The notes beneath the pieces are model-generated. The model was not told the DNA's origin, did no database searches, and saw only the letters and a list, made by a program, of their open reading frames with translations. The translations under genes and the position numbers were made by a program. 64,000 nucleotides of DNA, taken from contig NZ_JADPKT010000100.1 in the NCBI RefSeq assembly GCF_023074075.1, positions 62,001-126,000 of the forward strand, read 5' to 3'. Positions 8,439-16,906 of this stretch are shown piece by piece. The stretch's first letter is position 1; each line of letters opens with the position of its first letter. The stretch is from Bradyrhizobium sp. 138. GTDB lineage: Bacteria; Pseudomonadota; Alphaproteobacteria; Rhizobiales; Xanthobacteraceae.

Positions 8439-9944
8439 ATGGCGCGAATGGATTTCAAGAATGACGTCTTCATCAGTTTTAGCCATATCGACAACGAGCG
8501 GATTAGCGACCGGTTCGACGGCTGGATCACCCGCTTTCACAAGGTGCTGGCGAGATTTCTGAGCAAGCACCTCGGCGCGGACGCGAAGATCTGGCGAGAC
8601 ACCAGGCTTGCCGACGGCCATGTGCTGCAAGACGAGATCATCACCCAGTTGCAGCAGTCGGCGGTAATGCTCTCGGTGATTTCGCCACGCTATCTCAAAT
8701 CGGAATGGTGCACGCGGGAGATGCACGAATTCTGCGAGCATGCCCGGCGGAGCGGCGGGCTGGCGGTCGGCAGCACGCAGCGCCTGGTCCCAATCGTCAA
8801 GACACCGGTCGACGGCCCGCTTCCGCCCATCATGAAGGACGTTTGGGTCCGCGACTTCTTTACGTTGGAAGACGGTGTACCCATCGAATTCGACGAGGCT
8901 TACGGCGAAAAGTATGGCCAGGATTTCCTCAAGCAGGTGATTCAGCTTGCCTTCCGTCTCAAGGAGACGCTCAACGCCCTGCGCGGTAACGGCTTGCCCG
9001 TGTCGCAGAAGCCGGTCGTCTACCTCGCCGAATGCAGCCACGACCGCAAGCGTGACAGGGAGATGATCGGCGGGGAGTTGTTGAGGCTCGGATACACGGT
9101 CTTACCGGATCGTCGCCTGCCTCCCGACGAAGACGAATGCATCGCAGTCGTGGACGAGATGCTGTCACGTTGCGCGTTGTCGGTCCACCTGGTCGGCGCC
9201 GGTTATGGCGCCGTGCCGGACGGTCCCTCCGGCAAATCGGTCACGATCCACCAGAACGAGCGCGCCGTGGCGCGCGCCAGGAGTGGCGGGCTCAAGCGCC
9301 TGATCAGCCTGCCGGCAACGACCCACCCGGAGCAACCGGCCCAGCAGGCTTTCGTCAAGGCGCTCCGCGAGGATGCCGAGGTGCAATACGGAGCCGATCT
9401 CATTGCTGGCGACGTCGAAGAATTGAAGGCGTCGATTCGCGCCACGCTGGAAGCGATCGAACGGCCCGCACCGGTGCGCGTCAGCCAGGTGGAGGCGGAG
9501 GTGGCGGAGCAGGACAACGGGCTGATCTATCTCATCTGCGACCAGAAGGATCGTGAGCGCAAGATCGCGAATCCGTTGCGAAAGGTGTGCCGGCAGCTCG
9601 GCTTCAGGGTCGAGACGCCCGTATTCGAGGGCGATGCGGCGAGCGTCCGCAAGGCGCATAGGGATCTACTTGGAGCATGCGACGCGATCATCCTGTTCTA
9701 CGGCGCCGGCGATCCCGCGTGGAAGCGCGCGATGGAGAGCGAACTCAGGAAGGTCGGCGGCTATCGGCGCGGCAAGGCGCTGCCGGCGCGATACACCTGC
9801 GTGGCCGGGGAAAGCACGCCGGACAAGCAGGAGATCGTCGAGACGGAAGACGACGGACTGATTGTCGCTCTGGAAGGCGTGACGGATGCGGCGTTGGCGA
9901 ACTCGGTGAAGAACGCCTTCAAAAACCGTGGCGTGCCCCTATGA
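8439..9944 (+). CDS. TIR-domain protein, putative effector of a two-gene conflict system
   Basis: 501 residues. Residues 7-100 form a TIR domain: DVFISFSHIDNE, then IWRDTRLADG (52-60) and SEWCTRE, where E94 matches the catalytic glutamate position of NAD-cleaving TIR domains. Two further Rossmann-like segments follow, at about 191-280 (VVYLAECSHDRKRD, LGYTVLPDRRLP) and 361-440 (LIYLICDQKDRERK, CDAIILFYG). They resemble degenerate TIR or DUF4062 modules and lack the WCxxE motif. Either ATG 8439 or ATG 8448 could start it. The next gene, an nSTAND-WD40 NTPase, begins 10 nt downstream. Bacterial TIR proteins commonly deplete NAD as antiviral effectors; here that role is inferred from family and partner. 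Confidence 0.85.
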   Translation: MARMDFKNDVFISFSHIDNERISDRFDGWITRFHKVLARFLSKHLGADAKIWRDTRLADGHVLQDEIITQLQQSAVMLSVISPRYLKSEWCTREMHEFCEHARRSGGLAVGSTQRLVPIVKTPVDGPLPPIMKDVWVRDFFTLEDGVPIEFDEAYGEKYGQDFLKQVIQLAFRLKETLNALRGNGLPVSQKPVVYLAECSHDRKRDREMIGGELLRLGYTVLPDRRLPPDEDECIAVVDEMLSRCALSVHLVGAGYGAVPDGPSGKSVTIHQNERAVARARSGGLKRLISLPATTHPEQPAQQAFVKALREDAEVQYGADLIAGDVEELKASIRATLEAIERPAPVRVSQVEAEVAEQDNGLIYLICDQKDRERKIANPLRKVCRQLGFRVETPVFEGDAASVRKAHRDLLGACDAIILFYGAGDPAWKRAMESELRKVGGYRRGKALPARYTCVAGESTPDKQEIVETEDDGLIVALEGVTDAALANSVKNAFKNRGVPL

Positions 9945-9954
9945 GGGATCTGTC

Positions 9955-12900
9955 ATGAGAGAGCTGGCTCAAGACGCGCTGGAAAATCCATTCCCAGGGT
10001 TGCGGTCTTTCCAGGAGGAAGAGGAGCATTTGTTCTTCGGGCGCGAGAATCAGGTCGACACCATGGTCGACAAGCTGGCCGCAACCCATTTCCTCACTGT
10101 GGTCGGCACGTCCGGCAGCGGCAAATCCTCCCTCGTCAATTGTGGATTGCGGCCGGCGCTGCGCCGGGGTCTCATGGCTGGCGCCGGAACGTCATGGCGC
10201 ATGGCGCAGTTCCGGCCGGGCAATGAACCAATCCGCGCAATGGCGCGTGCGCTCGCCGAGAACGATGCGTTGTCTTCCGATGATGACGACGACGACGTTC
10301 TCCCGCTTCCACAGCTCGTCGAGACCACCTTGCGCATGAGCAAGCTTGGGCTGATCGATGTCTTCGAGCAGGCGGGGCTCGGCGCGGACGTCAATCTTCT
10401 GCTCGTGGTCGACCAGTTCGAGGAGCTGTTCCGCTATCGGCAACTCGTCATCGCGAGCCCGGACGAAGGACGCGCCGCGGAAGAGGTGACGGCCTTCGTG
10501 AACCTGCTGCTGGAAGTCAGGGAGCGTGCACCGGCGCGGATTTTCGTCGTTCTGACCATGCGTTCCGATTTCCTCGGGGATTGCACCCAATTTCCCGGGC
10601 TCGCCGAGGCGATCAATGCCGGACAATATCTGGTCCCGCGTCTGACGCGGGACGAGCGCCGCGACGCGATCGAGGGACCGGTCCAGGTGCGTGGTGCCCA
10701 GCTCTCGCCCGTGCTGCTGACGCAACTCGTCAACGACGTCGGCGATAATCCGGACCAGTTGTCGATTCTCCAGCATGCGCTGAACCGCACCTGGGCCTAT
10801 TGGCGAAAGCAGGGCGGCCAGGGTCCGCTGGAACTCGAACACTACGCGGCGATCGGTACGATGGCCAAGGCGCTCAACCAGCACGCCGACGAGGCGTTGC
10901 GCGATCTGGCGAACGACCGGCAGAGGCAGATCTGCGAGAAGATGTTCAAGGCGCTCACGGACAAGGCGAGCGATCCGCGTGGCGTCCGTCGTCCGACCAC
11001 GGCCGCAACTCTGTGCGCCCTGACTGATGGGAGCATGGACGAGATCACCAGCGTGGTGGACGTGTTCCGCGAGAAAAGCCGGTCCTTCCTGATGCCGTCG
11101 ATCAAGGAAAAGCTGCGCGCCGATTCGGTTGTCGACATCTCCCATGAAAGCCTGATGCGGGTGTGGGAACAATTGAATAGCTGGGCGAGCGAGGAGGCGC
11201 AGTCGGTTCGCGTGTATCGACGGCTCGCCGAAGCGGCGCAGGAGTACGGTCGAGGGGAGACAAGCCTCTACACCGATCCTCAGCTTCAGGTCGCGCTCGA
11301 TTGGCGCAAGCAGAACAGACCCAATGCGACGTGGGCCGAACGCTATCATCCCGGCTTCGTCGGGGCGATGGCTTTTCTGGATAAGAGCAGGGCCAAAGCG
11401 GCCGAACAGAAACGGCGTCAGCAACGTGCGCTCCGGATCACGCAGGCGACAGCCCTTGGCATGTCCTTGCTTGCTGCCGCTGCCGGCTATTTTGGCTGGA
11501 TGGCTCGTCAGGCGTCGGTCGATGCGGACGCGAGTCGCGAAATCTCCCGGCGCACGCTTGTGCAATCGGAGCGCTCGAAATCAAGTCGGCTTGCCTTGTT
11601 GGCGGCGCAAGATCCAACCAATCAGTCCAGGAAGATTCTGTTGGCGTTGGAAAGTCTGCCGGACCAGAAGAGCTCGGACGCGGACGTGGCGGGACGGCCG
11701 CGAATTCAGAAAATGCAGCAACTGCTTGCCAGCTCGATCAGAAGTCTGCGCGAAGTCCTGATCTTCGATGGTCATAGCGAGGCCGTCAACAGCGTGGTCG
11801 TCGTGGCGGACGGCAAGCGCATCATCACCGGCTCTGACGACCGCACCGTGCGACTCTGGGAATCCGGCACAGGCGACGAGCTTGCGCGTGTCGAGGTTGA
11901 AGATGCAGTCCTGAGCGTTGCGGCTTCGTCCGATGGACAGCGTATCGTGGCAAGGCTTGCAAATGGAGCAGTGAGAGTCTGGCCCGCCAGTCTGCAGGGA
12001 ACGTCGTACACGCTCGATGGTCACGGCAGTCGCGTCTTTTCTGTCGCGCTGGCACAAGATGGCACCCGCATTGTGTCCGGGTCAGACGACGGCATCGCGC
12101 GCGTCTACGATGTCGATAGTGGCAAGCAGCTGCTCGAACTGGAGAAGCAAACCAACGCGATTCTCGGCGTGGCCGTGGCGCCCGGCGGCGGGAAACTTGT
12201 CACGGGTCAGGCTGATAGGACGGCCAGGGTTTGGGATGCAAGGACGGGCAGCGAATTGGTCAAGCTTCAGGGGCACTTGCGCTCGGTTTCAGGGGTGGCC
12301 GTGTCACCGGATGAGACCCGGATCATAACGTGGTCTGCGGACCGTACGGTTCGATTGTGGGACAGCGAGTCAGGCGAGGAGTTGCAACGTATCGAGCTCG
12401 GCGCCACCCCGCTCAGCGTTGCGTGGGCACCGAACGTAAATCGAACGAACGCGATCGTGGTTGGAACAGATAATGATTCCGTGAGCGTATGGGCCGTGGC
12501 TCCACGCAAGGAGGCGGCCCCCATTCTCGTGACGAAGAGTCCCGAGTTCATTCGATTGAGAGGTCACAATGGTGATGTCCGAAGCCTGGCCATCACGCCT
12601 GACGGTCGTGCGATCGTTACGGTATCAGCAGACAACACGGCGAGAATTTGGAAGGTCGTGGGGCCGTACGCGGAGGTTGACACGCCGGACGATACAGCGG
12701 CCTCGCAGGTACTTGTCGAGGTCGGGAGGCGGGTCGTGCCGCGTTGTCTCACGCTCCAAGAACGCATCGACTTGGAGTTGACGCCCAGGCCTCCGACTTG
12801 GTGTATCAAGCAAGGGAAGTATCCCTACAACACAGAGTTCTGGCGCGATTGGGAGGCCGGAAAGCAGCGTTTGGATTCGAAGCTTTCGGAGAGATTTGGC

Positions 12901-13242
12901 AATTTCTCTGACGATGTCCTGAAGAAGGGCGGCGACGCTCGAATTGCATTGGATGCCGCCCAGCTCGGCATTGATTTTGACCCCTCGAAACTTTGGATAA
13001 GGGTCAATCGCGCGCACGCGTTCATGTTCCTGGGCCAGACGGACCTTGCTCGTAAGGAATATCTGCAACATTGCGCAGAAAAATTGGAGGTTGAGGGAGA
13101 CGTTACCTGGCGAGACGGAGTCTTGCAGGATTTCCAGAAATTGCGTGCCAACGGCCGTTCTGACCCGCTGATGGACGAGATTGAACAAAGTTTTGGTTCT
13201 GGCGGTTGTCCGCCGGCGCCCTATAAGCTGTGGCGGTGGTGA
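9955..13242 (+). CDS. nSTAND NTPase with C-terminal WD40 propeller (putative sensor)
   Basis: 1095 residues. The N-terminus has the nSTAND1-type opening NPFPGLRSF, followed by FFGRE, Walker A GTSGSGKSS (51-59) and Walker B LLLVVDQFEELF (148-159). A winged-helix-like region includes VVDISHESLMRVWEQL. A hydrophobic segment at about 493-513 could cross a membrane. Seven WD40-like blades span about 603-900 (GHSEAVNS, GHGSRVFS, GHLRSVSG, GHNGDVRS with VRLW/ARVW endings). A Cys/Trp-rich tail follows (CLTLQERIDL to PPTWC). ATG 9955 has GAGGG eight bases upstream. STAND proteins oligomerise on ligand sensing, so this is the likely sensor/switch for the upstream TIR effector. The last kilobase is more AT-rich than its neighbours. 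Confidence 0.88.
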   Translation: MRELAQDALENPFPGLRSFQEEEEHLFFGRENQVDTMVDKLAATHFLTVVGTSGSGKSSLVNCGLRPALRRGLMAGAGTSWRMAQFRPGNEPIRAMARALAENDALSSDDDDDDVLPLPQLVETTLRMSKLGLIDVFEQAGLGADVNLLLVVDQFEELFRYRQLVIASPDEGRAAEEVTAFVNLLLEVRERAPARIFVVLTMRSDFLGDCTQFPGLAEAINAGQYLVPRLTRDERRDAIEGPVQVRGAQLSPVLLTQLVNDVGDNPDQLSILQHALNRTWAYWRKQGGQGPLELEHYAAIGTMAKALNQHADEALRDLANDRQRQICEKMFKALTDKASDPRGVRRPTTAATLCALTDGSMDEITSVVDVFREKSRSFLMPSIKEKLRADSVVDISHESLMRVWEQLNSWASEEAQSVRVYRRLAEAAQEYGRGETSLYTDPQLQVALDWRKQNRPNATWAERYHPGFVGAMAFLDKSRAKAAEQKRRQQRALRITQATALGMSLLAAAAGYFGWMARQASVDADASREISRRTLVQSERSKSSRLALLAAQDPTNQSRKILLALESLPDQKSSDADVAGRPRIQKMQQLLASSIRSLREVLIFDGHSEAVNSVVVVADGKRIITGSDDRTVRLWESGTGDELARVEVEDAVLSVAASSDGQRIVARLANGAVRVWPASLQGTSYTLDGHGSRVFSVALAQDGTRIVSGSDDGIARVYDVDSGKQLLELEKQTNAILGVAVAPGGGKLVTGQADRTARVWDARTGSELVKLQGHLRSVSGVAVSPDETRIITWSADRTVRLWDSESGEELQRIELGATPLSVAWAPNVNRTNAIVVGTDNDSVSVWAVAPRKEAAPILVTKSPEFIRLRGHNGDVRSLAITPDGRAIVTVSADNTARIWKVVGPYAEVDTPDDTAASQVLVEVGRRVVPRCLTLQERIDLELTPRPPTWCIKQGKYPYNTEFWRDWEAGKQRLDSKLSERFGNFSDDVLKKGGDARIALDAAQLGIDFDPSKLWIRVNRAHAFMFLGQTDLARKEYLQHCAEKLEVEGDVTWRDGVLQDFQKLRANGRSDPLMDEIEQSFGSGGCPPAPYKLWRW

Positions 13243-13356
13243 CGGGCAGCGCCATAGCCGGGATGATGCACCTCACAAAGCGCTGGCGGGCTCATTCAGA
13301 ATCCGGTTCGCAATGCTCGCGAGATAGGGCCTTCAGCCGATGTCGCCCGGCGGCGG

Positions 13357-15378
13357 TCACTGGCCTGCGACCTGTTGCAGCGTGTTGAAGCGCGCCTTCT
13401 GCTCGCTGCTCAGCGTGGCATAGAACTCGTCCAGGGCGGGTTCGACCAGCTTGGCGGCCGTCAGCATGGCCTCGAGCCGGTGCTGCATCGCTTCCAGCCG
13501 CCCGACCGGCGTCAGAGGCACATCATTCGGACAGGCCGCCTGCAGGCCCTCAACGCCCTTCTCCGTTGCTTCGCTGAGGCGGTCGAGTGCCTCCTTCTGC
13601 CTGCCGGCGGGGTGGAGCACAGCCTCGATCCTCTGGATCGGCAACTGCGTCAGGCTGGACTTGGGATCGCCGCAGCCCTCGCTACCCGCCTCCTGCTGCT
13701 GCGGCGAGCGCTCGCCGACTTTGGGGCCGAGCGCGTTGAAGCGGGCCTGCTGTTCGTCACTGAGCGAGTTGTAGAAATTCTCCAGTGCCGGTCGCACGAT
13801 CTTGACGGCCTCCAGCGTCGCGCTGATGCGGTTCATCATGGCGCGCAGGCGGCCAGGCGGAGTCAGTGCATAGGTCTCCGCGCAGGAGTCCTTGAACACG
13901 GCGGCAGCGTTGACCGCCGCATTCTTCAACTCATCGAGCAGTGCGCGTTGCTCCGGCGCCGGCTGTACGGCTCGCGCGATATCGGCAAGCGGCCAGGCGG
14001 TGACGCCTTGGTCCGGTGTACCGCACAATTGCTGTAGCGTTTGCGGGCTGACGCCGGCGCGCGAACGCGCGCGGTAACTGCCGCCGGCTTGCGGATAGTC
14101 GGAGGGGTTGATGCTGGCATAGGCGGAGTAGGGGCCGTCACCACCCCAGAACACGGTGTCGACGAAGTCGTCATAGGCGTACGCCCAATAGCCGGGCTCG
14201 TAAGCATAGGACCAGAACGTGTAGTCAAAAATGTCGGAATAGGCGTAAGGCCAGAACACCGGCCCAAGCCACGCCACGAACACCGCGGGATGGCGGTGAC
14301 GCCACGCCTGCCGCGGAGCCCAGCCGCTCTGGCGCGTGGTGAGTGCAGCCTGGGCTTGCGCAGGAGCCTGCTCGCGGAAGCGCTCTGCAAACCGCCCGCG
14401 CTGGGCAGCCTGCGCAGCGGCCGCAATCGCCGGCGCCCGCCCGGCCGGAGCTTGTAGTCCAAGCCGCTGTTGACGCGCCACATCGCTTTGTTGCGCGCGC
14501 TGTTCGCGCTCAAGCAAGCGGTTCTGCGTCTGGAGCGTCCGTTGCTGCGCGCGCAACGCCCGCGCGCCTTCCGGTTTCTGCGCCTGGAGTTGCTGCACGC
14601 GCTGCTGCAGGCGTTCGATGCGGGTCTGGCGCTCCGTGGTCTGACGCGACAGCATCTCGCGCTGCCGCTGCTCGACGTGCTGCGAGCGCTGTTGGACGCG
14701 TTGCTCGCGCTCAAGAAGGCGGCTCTGCGACTGCAGCAACCGTTGCTGCTGGTGTTGCGCCCTTGCGCCTTCCGGCTTCTGCGATTGCAATTGCTGCACG
14801 CGTCGCTGCAAGCGGTCGATGCGGTCTTGGCGTTCCGCGGATTGGCGCGAAAGCATCTCGCGCGGCGGTCCCGATCGCTCGCTCACGGCCGGTGGTGCAC
14901 TCGGGCGAGAAGGGGAAGCGATATGCGGTGTCGGCCGCGGTGCCATGGCCGGACGTTCCGGCGCCCGATGGAATTCGCGCCTTGGCGCCGCCACCTGCGG
15001 GGCGGCTCGCGGGGCGCTGAAATGTGGGGACGGACGGGGCGGCGGTGAGGCGATGTGGGGCGCCGGACGTGGAGCCATGGCCGGCCGCTGCGGCATGGAA
15101 GGTGGATGGAAGGCCGGGGCGGCGGGACGTGCCATGGCAGGAGGCGCCGCCGGACGGGCCATGGCAGGAGGCGCTGCCGGACGGGCCATGGCTGGCGGCG
15201 CTGCCGGGCGGGCCATAGCCGGTGGTGCTGCTGGCCGCGCTGCCGGGGCTGCGGCTGGCCCTGGTGGTCCGCCCCTTCCATGTCCCTGGCCGGGCCCTTG
15301 GGCGAACGCGCCGACGCTGACCGCCAGCATCGAGACACCAACGAAAACAGTCGTAAGGCAAACGCCACGCGGAAGCAT
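13357..15378 (-). CDS. LTXXQ/Spy-CpxP-like exported protein with Pro/Ala repeats and coiled coils
   Basis: 673 residues counted from the ATG at 15378, which has GGGAG eight bases upstream and begins a clean signal peptide (MLPRGVCLTTVFVGVSM, ending AFAQ). Then come a Gly-rich stretch, tandem PAAPPAMAR repeats (about residues 36-85), two long Arg/Gln coiled-coil modules (each starting EMLSRQ), and an aromatic Tyr/Trp patch (FWPYAYSDIFDY). Two C-terminal LTXXQ-like units follow, each ending FYxxLSxEQxARFN. The Spy/CpxP relation suggests periplasmic binding or chaperone function; the N-terminal half is low complexity. It is convergent with the nSTAND gene. Exact function unknown. Confidence 0.75.
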   Translation of the reverse strand: MLPRGVCLTTVFVGVSMLAVSVGAFAQGPGQGHGRGGPPGPAAAPAARPAAPPAMARPAAPPAMARPAAPPAMARPAAPPAMARPAAPAFHPPSMPQRPAMAPRPAPHIASPPPRPSPHFSAPRAAPQVAAPRREFHRAPERPAMAPRPTPHIASPSRPSAPPAVSERSGPPREMLSRQSAERQDRIDRLQRRVQQLQSQKPEGARAQHQQQRLLQSQSRLLEREQRVQQRSQHVEQRQREMLSRQTTERQTRIERLQQRVQQLQAQKPEGARALRAQQRTLQTQNRLLEREQRAQQSDVARQQRLGLQAPAGRAPAIAAAAQAAQRGRFAERFREQAPAQAQAALTTRQSGWAPRQAWRHRHPAVFVAWLGPVFWPYAYSDIFDYTFWSYAYEPGYWAYAYDDFVDTVFWGGDGPYSAYASINPSDYPQAGGSYRARSRAGVSPQTLQQLCGTPDQGVTAWPLADIARAVQPAPEQRALLDELKNAAVNAAAVFKDSCAETYALTPPGRLRAMMNRISATLEAVKIVRPALENFYNSLSDEQQARFNALGPKVGERSPQQQEAGSEGCGDPKSSLTQLPIQRIEAVLHPAGRQKEALDRLSEATEKGVEGLQAACPNDVPLTPVGRLEAMQHRLEAMLTAAKLVEPALDEFYATLSSEQKARFNTLQQVAGQ
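15125..15232 (-). repeat. Four tandem 27-bp coding repeats
   Basis: Four successive 27-bp units (plus-strand form beginning GGACGGGCCATGGCAGGAGG) encode the PAAPPAMAR repeats of the LTXXQ protein. The first three units differ at only a few positions and the fourth is more diverged. In-frame length variation by slippage is likely between strains. Confidence 0.85.
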
Positions 15379-15484
15379 GATCACAGCTCCCAGCTCGTAA
15401 TCGCCCACGAATGTCAACGCACAGCCGGCGGAATCGTTCGTTGTTGGCCGCGGCCGGCGTGCGATCTTCCGACGCAGGGCTGCC

Positions 15485-16699
15485 TCAAGAGAAGTTCTGC
15501 GTCAGGGTGGTGGTGAGCTGCTCCAGCGCCCAGTCGACCTGGTCGCTGGTGATCACCAGCGGCGGGGCGATGCGGATCGTATGCTCATGGGTATCCTTGG
15601 CGAGGATGCCCTTGGCCTGGAGCGCCTCGCAGTAACGGCGAGCGCGGCCGGCCTCGGGATCCAGCTCGACCGCCAGCATCAAGCCGCGTCCGCGCACCTC
15701 GCGGATCGTATTGGAACGGATGTCATTCAAGCCTTCCAGAAAGCGGGCGCCTTGCCTCGCCGCGTTCTCGATCATGCCTTCCTCGACCAGCACGCGGATC
15801 GCCGCGCGCGCCACCGCGCAGGCAAGCGGGTTGCCGCCAAAGGTCGAACCATGCTGCCCGGGTCTCAATGTCCCGAGCACGTCGTTGTTCGAGAGCACGG
15901 CCGACACCGGATAAAAGCCGCCGGACAGGGCCTTGCCGAGCAGCGTCACGTCCGCCTCGATGCCTTCATGCTGTTCAGCGAGCAGCTTGCCGGTGCGGCC
16001 GAGCCCGGTCTGGATCTCGTCGAGCACCAGCATCACGTTGTTGGCGGTGCAGAGCTTTCGCACCTCAGTGAAATAGCCGGCCGGAGGAATGATGACACCG
16101 GCTTCGCCCTGGATCGGCTCGACCAGAAAGGCGACGGTGTTTGGCGTGATTGCGTCTTCCAGCGCCGCGGCGTCGCCGAACGGGATGATCCTGAAGCCCG
16201 GCGCGAACGGCCCGAAGTGCGCGCGCGTCTCGGGGTCGGTCGAAAAGCCGACGATGCCCAGCGTGCGTCCGTGGAAATTGTTGGCGCAGACGATGATCTC
16301 AGCCTGGCCGTCCGGCACGCCCTTCACCTCATAGCCCCATTTGCGCACCGACTTGATCGCGCTTTCGACCGCCTCGGCGCCGCTGTTCATCGGCAGCACC
16401 TTATGGGAACCGGTGAGCGCCGCGATCTCCTCGTAGAACAAGGCGAGCTGATCGTTGTGGAAGGCGCGCGAGGTGAGCGTCAGCCTTTGTGCCTGTTCGA
16501 CCATCGCCGCCAGGATCTTGGGATGGCAGTGGCCCTGGCTGACCGCCGAATAGGCCGAGAGGCAATCGAGATAACGGTTACCATCGGTATCCCAGACCCA
16601 GACACCTTCGCCGCGGGACAGGACGACCCCGATCGGCTCGTAATTATGGGCGCCAAAGCGCGCTTCTGTTGCGACGAAATCAATGACGGATGAACTCAT
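15485..16699 (-). CDS. rocD: Ornithine--oxo-acid aminotransferase
   Basis: PLP enzyme converting ornithine and 2-oxoglutarate to glutamate semialdehyde and glutamate in arginine/ornithine breakdown. From the ATG at 16699 it has 404 residues, the normal size. Class III aminotransferase motifs are clear: the cofactor Asp in LVLDEIQTGLGRTG (D227) and the PLP Lys in LLGKALSGG (K256), with SGAEAVESAIK for phosphate binding. GGAG nine bases upstream supports this start over ATG codons further upstream. The segment AYSAVSQGHCHP is typical of ornithine rather than acetylornithine aminotransferases. Stands alone between the LTXXQ gene and a P450. Confidence 0.9.
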   Translation of the reverse strand: MSSSVIDFVATEARFGAHNYEPIGVVLSRGEGVWVWDTDGNRYLDCLSAYSAVSQGHCHPKILAAMVEQAQRLTLTSRAFHNDQLALFYEEIAALTGSHKVLPMNSGAEAVESAIKSVRKWGYEVKGVPDGQAEIIVCANNFHGRTLGIVGFSTDPETRAHFGPFAPGFRIIPFGDAAALEDAITPNTVAFLVEPIQGEAGVIIPPAGYFTEVRKLCTANNVMLVLDEIQTGLGRTGKLLAEQHEGIEADVTLLGKALSGGFYPVSAVLSNNDVLGTLRPGQHGSTFGGNPLACAVARAAIRVLVEEGMIENAARQGARFLEGLNDIRSNTIREVRGRGLMLAVELDPEAGRARRYCEALQAKGILAKDTHEHTIRIAPPLVITSDQVDWALEQLTTTLTQNFS

Positions 16700-16906
16700 C
16701 TGTCGTCGCTCCATGGCTGCGCGCACCGGGCTCTCAACTTGATTTGGGTATCGGTCTGCCGCCTTGGAAGCCTTCACCCGCCCGATTGCGGGCCGAGGCC
16801 TGATTTGCCTGCAATGTCAGATGGTTCTGCGGAACCACACGGCATCGTGCGCCGGCCCGGTCTCTACTGTGCATGGGGTTGTTTTCGCAATTTTGTTTTG
16901 GAGGCC

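Noticed and set aside
13375..15048. Plus-strand frames opposite the LTXXQ gene
   Set aside because: No signal peptide, motif or ribosome-binding site; the minus-strand gene has all three.
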